Source: UMGS1901 sp934122115
Lineage (GTDB): Bacteria > Bacillota > Clostridia > TANB77 > CAG-508
DNA length: 52,491 nucleotides
Direction of reading: 5' to 3'
Assembly: GCA_934122115.1 (NCBI GenBank)
Contig: CAKOVU010000010.1
Location: 1 to 52,491, forward strand
Below, one piece after another: positions 49,324 to 52,491 of the stretch (the first letter of the stretch is position 1; each line of letters begins with the position of its first letter). The position numbers and the translations under genes are program-made. Below the pieces are notes generated by a model, which had not been told where the DNA came from, searched no databases, and saw nothing but the letters and a program-made list of their open reading frames with translations.

Positions 49324-51406
49324 ATCCAGTATATTGTAACCAATTTCCATCTGTTCCATAATATACATTTCCTGTAATCGAATTCTCATTTAGCCTTTCA
49401 TAAATAAATTGAGCTATTTCTGAATTCTTTACATATATATTTATATTTTGCTTAGTACCAGAAAAAAGCTGCTCATAATTTGTTATTATATCAACATTTA
49501 ATTCAACGTTATTTAAATAAAGATTTTCTAAAGCAATAGTATTTTTAAATACTCCTGTGATTTTAGTACAATTACTCATATTCCAATTGCTAATATTAAG
49601 ATCTTGAACATAAGAGCCGTTAAAAGTTTCATTCATACTAGTCACATTATCAACATTCCAATTACTTACATCAAGATTTGTTAAAGCCCTTGTTTGTGCA
49701 AATGCAGCATCTAAATTTTTAACATTACTTGTGTCCCAATTTTCAATTCCAACTATTTCTGCTAAATTAAAGCACCCTGCAAACATATTGAGCATATTTT
49801 TTAACTTACTTGTATTCCAGTTACTAAGGTTTAATTTTTGTAATTGATAACATCTGTTAAACATTCCGTAAGTATATTTTAAATTATTAGTAGAAAAATT
49901 ATTTATTCCATCTATGATTTCAAGATTAGAGCAATTTACAAACATAGAACTTGTGTCTTCAACACACTCTGTAGATATATTGCTAAAATCAATGTTCTTA
50001 ACATTTGTAAAATCTGCAAATAGCCTATGACAATTTATTGGAAGATTAATCATATTATTACTAATTATATATAATTCATAATTATCATCTAGTTGTTTAA
50101 TATAAGCCTTTACAGACTCATTACCCAGTAAAGAAATATCCCAAGATTCTAATACATCATTAGGTGATGATGCTTCTTGCTTAAATTCAATTGAAACAAT
50201 TTTATCTTTATAAGAATCTTGCCAAAAAGCTACAGAATCGTCTCTTGGCATCATAATAGCATATTCGCCATTATTATATGAATTACAATTTCTTTGAAGT
50301 ATTGATTTTATATATTTTCCACTTGCTGTTAGTATAGTATCACTTAAAGAATTATCCCATTGCTTATGTTTTACTATGCCAGAATATTCAGTATTTACTT
50401 TATAGTTTAAATCTCCTATATGAAAATTACACCAGCTTAAATTATAGTTCTCCATTATTTTAACAAAGGCATTTGAATAATCCTCATAGAAACCGTCATT
50501 ACCATTATATAATGTAGTTCCCCATTCTGTTACAAATATGGGTATATTTAATTGAAGGGTGTTTTTAATATAATCAATTCTTTCTTTTGTTAAACTAGTC
50601 CCCACATAAAGATGATATGATGTCATTATATTTTTTTTGTCAACTAATTCATCTAATATTATCTGTTCAGGTTGAATATGGGCACCTGGATTAGGAATTA
50701 TGATTATACTATTTTTACTATAATTTCGTATTGTAGGAATTATTGTATTACTATATTCCTTTACTTCACTCCAAGAAATATTTCCAATTGGTTCATTAGC
50801 AATTTCATATATTATATTAGGTACATCTTTGTATTTTTCTGCTAGCTTTGAAAAATATTGTTTGGCTATTTCTATATTATCATTAATTTGATTATTCCAT
50901 AAAATTATAATAACATACATATCATTTTCTATTAGTAAATCTACTGTATTTAAATAATCTTGCATTAAATCTGTATTTTCAATATCTTTAACTTCCAGAC
51001 CAACTCTAATTACATTTACGCCCCAATCTTTAAAGACTTTTATAGATCCATCATTTAAATAATATGAAAATCCTGAATTATCCTGATAGTGAGCTGTGCT
51101 AACAAGCCCTTTTAATTGTATTTCTTCGTCATACTGATTTTTTAGTTTTGTTCCATCTATATATAATTGACCATTGTAATCAGCAAATTTTTTTCCAAAT
51201 ATTCCTGCTAATTGTTGCCCTTCGTTCTTAGCAGCTTCTTCATATTCATTTTTTGATTTTTGTGCCATTGTTATTAACCTGTTTTCACCAAAAAGTAAAT
51301 TAATTGATACACTTGCTAAAATAATTAAAGCAATTATTGTAACGACAAGAGAAATAAGAGTAATACCTCTTTTACCATATTTTAATTCTTCTTTTAGTTT
51401 ATTCAT
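49322..51406 (-). CDS. Prepilin-anchored GH5 glycoside hydrolase with DUF285 (BspA-like) repeats
   Basis: About 694 residues. The basic leader MNKLKEELKYGKRG precedes ITLISLVVTIIALIILASVS, a prepilin-type helix. A GH5 (cellulase A) barrel covers about 75-380: NVIRVGLEVKDIENTD, YVIIILWNNQ, the acid/base Glu205 in YEIANEPIG and the nucleophile Glu294 in FVTEWGTT. From about 420 to the end are DUF285 repeats, each with a variant of NWNTSKLKNMLNMFAGC or NWDTSNVKNL, a surface-protein leucine-rich-like repeat. The enzyme is likely displayed at the cell surface to cut beta-glucans; the substrate is not known. The start is uncertain: ATG 51406 gives the usual leader length, ATG 51427 adds 7 residues. 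Confidence 0.87.
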   Translation of the reverse strand: MNKLKEELKYGKRGITLISLVVTIIALIILASVSINLLFGENRLITMAQKSKNEYEEAAKNEGQQLAGIFGKKFADYNGQLYIDGTKLKNQYDEEIQLKGLVSTAHYQDNSGFSYYLNDGSIKVFKDWGVNVIRVGLEVKDIENTDLMQDYLNTVDLLIENDMYVIIILWNNQINDNIEIAKQYFSKLAEKYKDVPNIIYEIANEPIGNISWSEVKEYSNTIIPTIRNYSKNSIIIIPNPGAHIQPEQIILDELVDKKNIMTSYHLYVGTSLTKERIDYIKNTLQLNIPIFVTEWGTTLYNGNDGFYEDYSNAFVKIMENYNLSWCNFHIGDLNYKVNTEYSGIVKHKQWDNSLSDTILTASGKYIKSILQRNCNSYNNGEYAIMMPRDDSVAFWQDSYKDKIVSIEFKQEASSPNDVLESWDISLLGNESVKAYIKQLDDNYELYIISNNMINLPINCHRLFADFTNVKNIDFSNISTECVEDTSSMFVNCSNLEIIDGINNFSTNNLKYTYGMFNRCYQLQKLNLSNWNTSKLKNMLNMFAGCFNLAEIVGIENWDTSNVKNLDAAFAQTRALTNLDVSNWNVDNVTSMNETFNGSYVQDLNISNWNMSNCTKITGVFKNTIALENLYLNNVELNVDIITNYEQLFSGTKQNINIYVKNSEIAQFIYERLNENSITGNVYYGTDGNWLQYTG

Positions 51407-51462
51407 AATTAAATCCATTCCTTTCATTTTTCTTTTGATTTTCTGAAATTATATTATCATAC

Positions 51463-51479
51463 TTGCAAAATATTTGCAA
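51463..51479. promoter_or_regulatory. Palindrome between divergent genes (candidate operator)
   Basis: TTGCAAA-ATA-TTTGCAA, a perfect 7-bp inverted repeat, lies between the glycosidase gene (leftward) and the small RHH-like gene (rightward). Its left-strand TTGCAA can serve as -35 for the glycosidase. A further TTGCAAA occurs at 51532, beside the RHH gene's ribosome site. Confidence 0.45.
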
Positions 51480-51544
51480 CCAAAATTAGGTGCATATCTA
51501 TATTGCTTTTTAATATAAAATATCTTGCAAAGGAGGTTACAAAT

Positions 51545-51745
51545 ATGAATAAGCTAAGAATACCAGAAAATCATAGTGGAGTTAGCAAAACTCTTAGATT
51601 GCCAGAAAATATAGTAGAAGATATACAAAATCTTGCTAATCTCAAAAACTTGTCTTTTAATAAAGTTGTAATTTCTTTATTAGAATTTAGCTTAAATAAT
51701 TTAGATGAAAAAGATAAAGAAGAATTAGAGAAATTGCAAAAATAA
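51545..51745 (+). CDS. Small ribbon-helix-helix-like protein
   Basis: A 66-residue protein. The segment VSKTLRLPENIVEDIQNLAN looks like an RHH strand (KTLRLP) and first helix, and LSFNKVVISLLEFSLNNL like the second helix. It resembles the protein at 52255 (KSIRFPTEI, then YSFNGFVISACEFALKHM), so the two are diverged paralogues. RHH proteins bind palindromic operators as dimers and often repress their own gene or act as antitoxins; no toxin follows here. AAAGGAGG lies seven bases before ATG 51545. It is closed by a terminator at 51757. Confidence 0.7.
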   Translation: MNKLRIPENHSGVSKTLRLPENIVEDIQNLANLKNLSFNKVVISLLEFSLNNLDEKDKEELEKLQK

Positions 51746-51756
51746 TTTTCTATTTA

Positions 51757-51781
51757 GGTAGACTTAGTAGTCTATCTTTTT
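51757..51781 (+). terminator. Terminator of the small RHH-like gene
   Basis: The 8-bp stem GGTAGACT/AGTCTATC (one G-U pair) with loop TAGT is followed by TTTTT. It also lies at the end of the convergent minus-strand gene. Confidence 0.8.
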
Positions 51782-52049
51782 AAATGCCAAGACAAATTAT
51801 TGTATCATTATCTAAGTATAATTTAATATCCTTTTCACTAATTTTTACTTTATATATTTGATTCAAGTTTATTTTTAGATAATTTTTACTTTCTTCATCT
51901 GTAATATTCAAAATTTCATATTCAATAAAGTATTTTAGTTTATGTATTGAATATTTGTTTTTCAAAAATCCATCTTGAGTTATAATTACATTTTTTCCAA
52001 TAAATTCATTTAATTTTTCTTCTAAACTACTATTTATATTTTGTGCCAT
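51780..52049 (-). CDS. Small protein of unknown function
   Basis: An 89-residue protein with no recognised motif. The sequence is hydrophilic in the first third (MAQNINSSLEEKLNEFIGKN), then strand-rich (NVIITQDGF, FIEYEILNIT, YKVKISEKDIKLYL), ending DTIICLGI. It could be a small beta-rich domain of the kind found in accessory gene clusters. GAGGT is nine bases before the ATG. It lies convergent to the RHH-like gene at 51545 and divergent from the one at 52255. Confidence 0.6.
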   Translation of the reverse strand: MAQNINSSLEEKLNEFIGKNVIITQDGFLKNKYSIHKLKYFIEYEILNITDEESKNYLKINLNQIYKVKISEKDIKLYLDNDTIICLGI

Positions 52050-52254
52050 TTTTTATTACCTCATTTCATTCATAATTTTAAAATATATCTAATATTATTT
52101 TGTCAATTTCTTTTATGATTATACTATATTTTTTACATTTTTATATGAATAAATTTAAGCGATAAAATATAACCATATTTCAGTTAAAATGTCTATATAG
52201 AAATAAAAAATTTGAATGAAATTTCTAGAATGAATTTTAACGAGGTGATAATGA

Positions 52255-52440
52255 ATGGAAAAGTTTGTAATGAAAAAGTCAGCAGATGCTAATATTTATA
52301 AATCTATAAGATTTCCAACAGAAATAAATGATAAAATTAATAGTATTGTAAATAAAGCTAATGAAGGCAAAACAAAGAAAGAATATAGTTTTAATGGATT
52401 TGTTATTTCTGCTTGTGAGTTTGCTTTAAAACATATGTAA
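52255..52440 (+). CDS. Small ribbon-helix-helix-like protein (second copy)
   Basis: A 61-residue protein. ANIYKSIRFPTEINDKINSI resembles an RHH strand plus helix, and KEYSFNGFVISACEFALKHM the second helix; the pattern matches the protein at 51545. A nine-residue insertion (NKANEGKTKK) separates the helices. GAGGTGA is six bases before the ATG. A different frame opens at ATG 52251 but runs only a few codons. What it regulates is unknown; downstream genes lie outside the window. Confidence 0.65.
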   Translation: MEKFVMKKSADANIYKSIRFPTEINDKINSIVNKANEGKTKKEYSFNGFVISACEFALKHM

Positions 52441-52491
52441 TAAAATTTTAAAAATTAAGCAAATAAAAATGGACAATAGAAATTATAAAGC

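Noticed and set aside
1..52491. tRNA, rRNA or known riboswitches
   Set aside because: No cloverleaf, rRNA-like stretch or recognisable riboswitch core was seen in the intergenic regions read by eye.

Overview
The window is AT-rich, single-chromosome bacterial DNA from a Gram-positive anaerobe of the Clostridia. Evidence for this is the AGGAGG-type ribosome sites, sigma-A-like promoters, a 56-residue clostridial 2[4Fe-4S] ferredoxin, a four-subunit pyruvate:ferredoxin oxidoreductase, AddB, RicT, a WalRK-type two-component pair, and CwlD and GerS-like relatives of the spore-cortex machinery. Nothing points to an outer membrane. Several surface proteins begin with a type IV prepilin-like leader followed by a C-type-lectin (FGE/SUMF1) or glycoside hydrolase domain. 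In my judgement this fits uncultured gut Clostridia, but no species can be named.

Layout. 1-281: right end of an IS200-type element. 296-1737: AAA_14/DUF4143 ATPase behind three direct repeats. 1763-3503: prepilin-like FGE-fold protein with a long fold-back leader. 3542-11450: rpoB and rpoC with a structured leader and no ribosomal-protein neighbours. 11557-20485: frameshifted cwlD, then a giant cyclic beta-1,2-glucan synthase whose start lies in a terminator-like hairpin. 20522-26300: operon of an unknown membrane protein, walR, walK, lepB, holB and ricT. 26308-29792, minus strand: porC-porD-porA-porB and a ferredoxin. 29813-32742: two more prepilin/FGE proteins flanking a truncated, frameshifted paralogue. 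32747-36471: minD, an extended minE, rodA, dusB. 36490-37555: GerS-like protein and a mazF without mazE. 37528-38533, minus: HD-GYP-like protein. 38559-41592: acpP, rnc, a radical SAM gene, a YitT-family gene. 41612-47785: ogg, addB, udg, a GltD-like oxidoreductase. 47780-48865, minus: a HExxH protein of unknown role. 49121-49323: a decayed copy of the pilin-type promoter/leader. 49322-51406, minus: prepilin-anchored GH5 glycosidase with DUF285 repeats. 51545-52440: two small ribbon-helix-helix-like proteins and one unknown.

The most interesting theme is the family of prepilin-like, C-type-lectin-fold surface proteins. There are three full genes (2178, 29872, 31493) and one broken cassette (31138-31471). 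All share a scaffold that ends in RGG-x-F followed by a tail that differs completely between copies. In two of them the tail has a base composition quite unlike its surroundings: G+C-rich in the first, adenine-poor in the second. The broken cassette has the opposite bias, with many AAT codons. This is the signature expected of diversity-generating retroelement targets and templates, but no reverse transcriptase lies in the window and no exact template/variable pair was found, so the idea remains a hypothesis. A shared promoter-leader before the first gene and in front of the decayed start at 49251 suggests that this gene family is shuffled around the chromosome.
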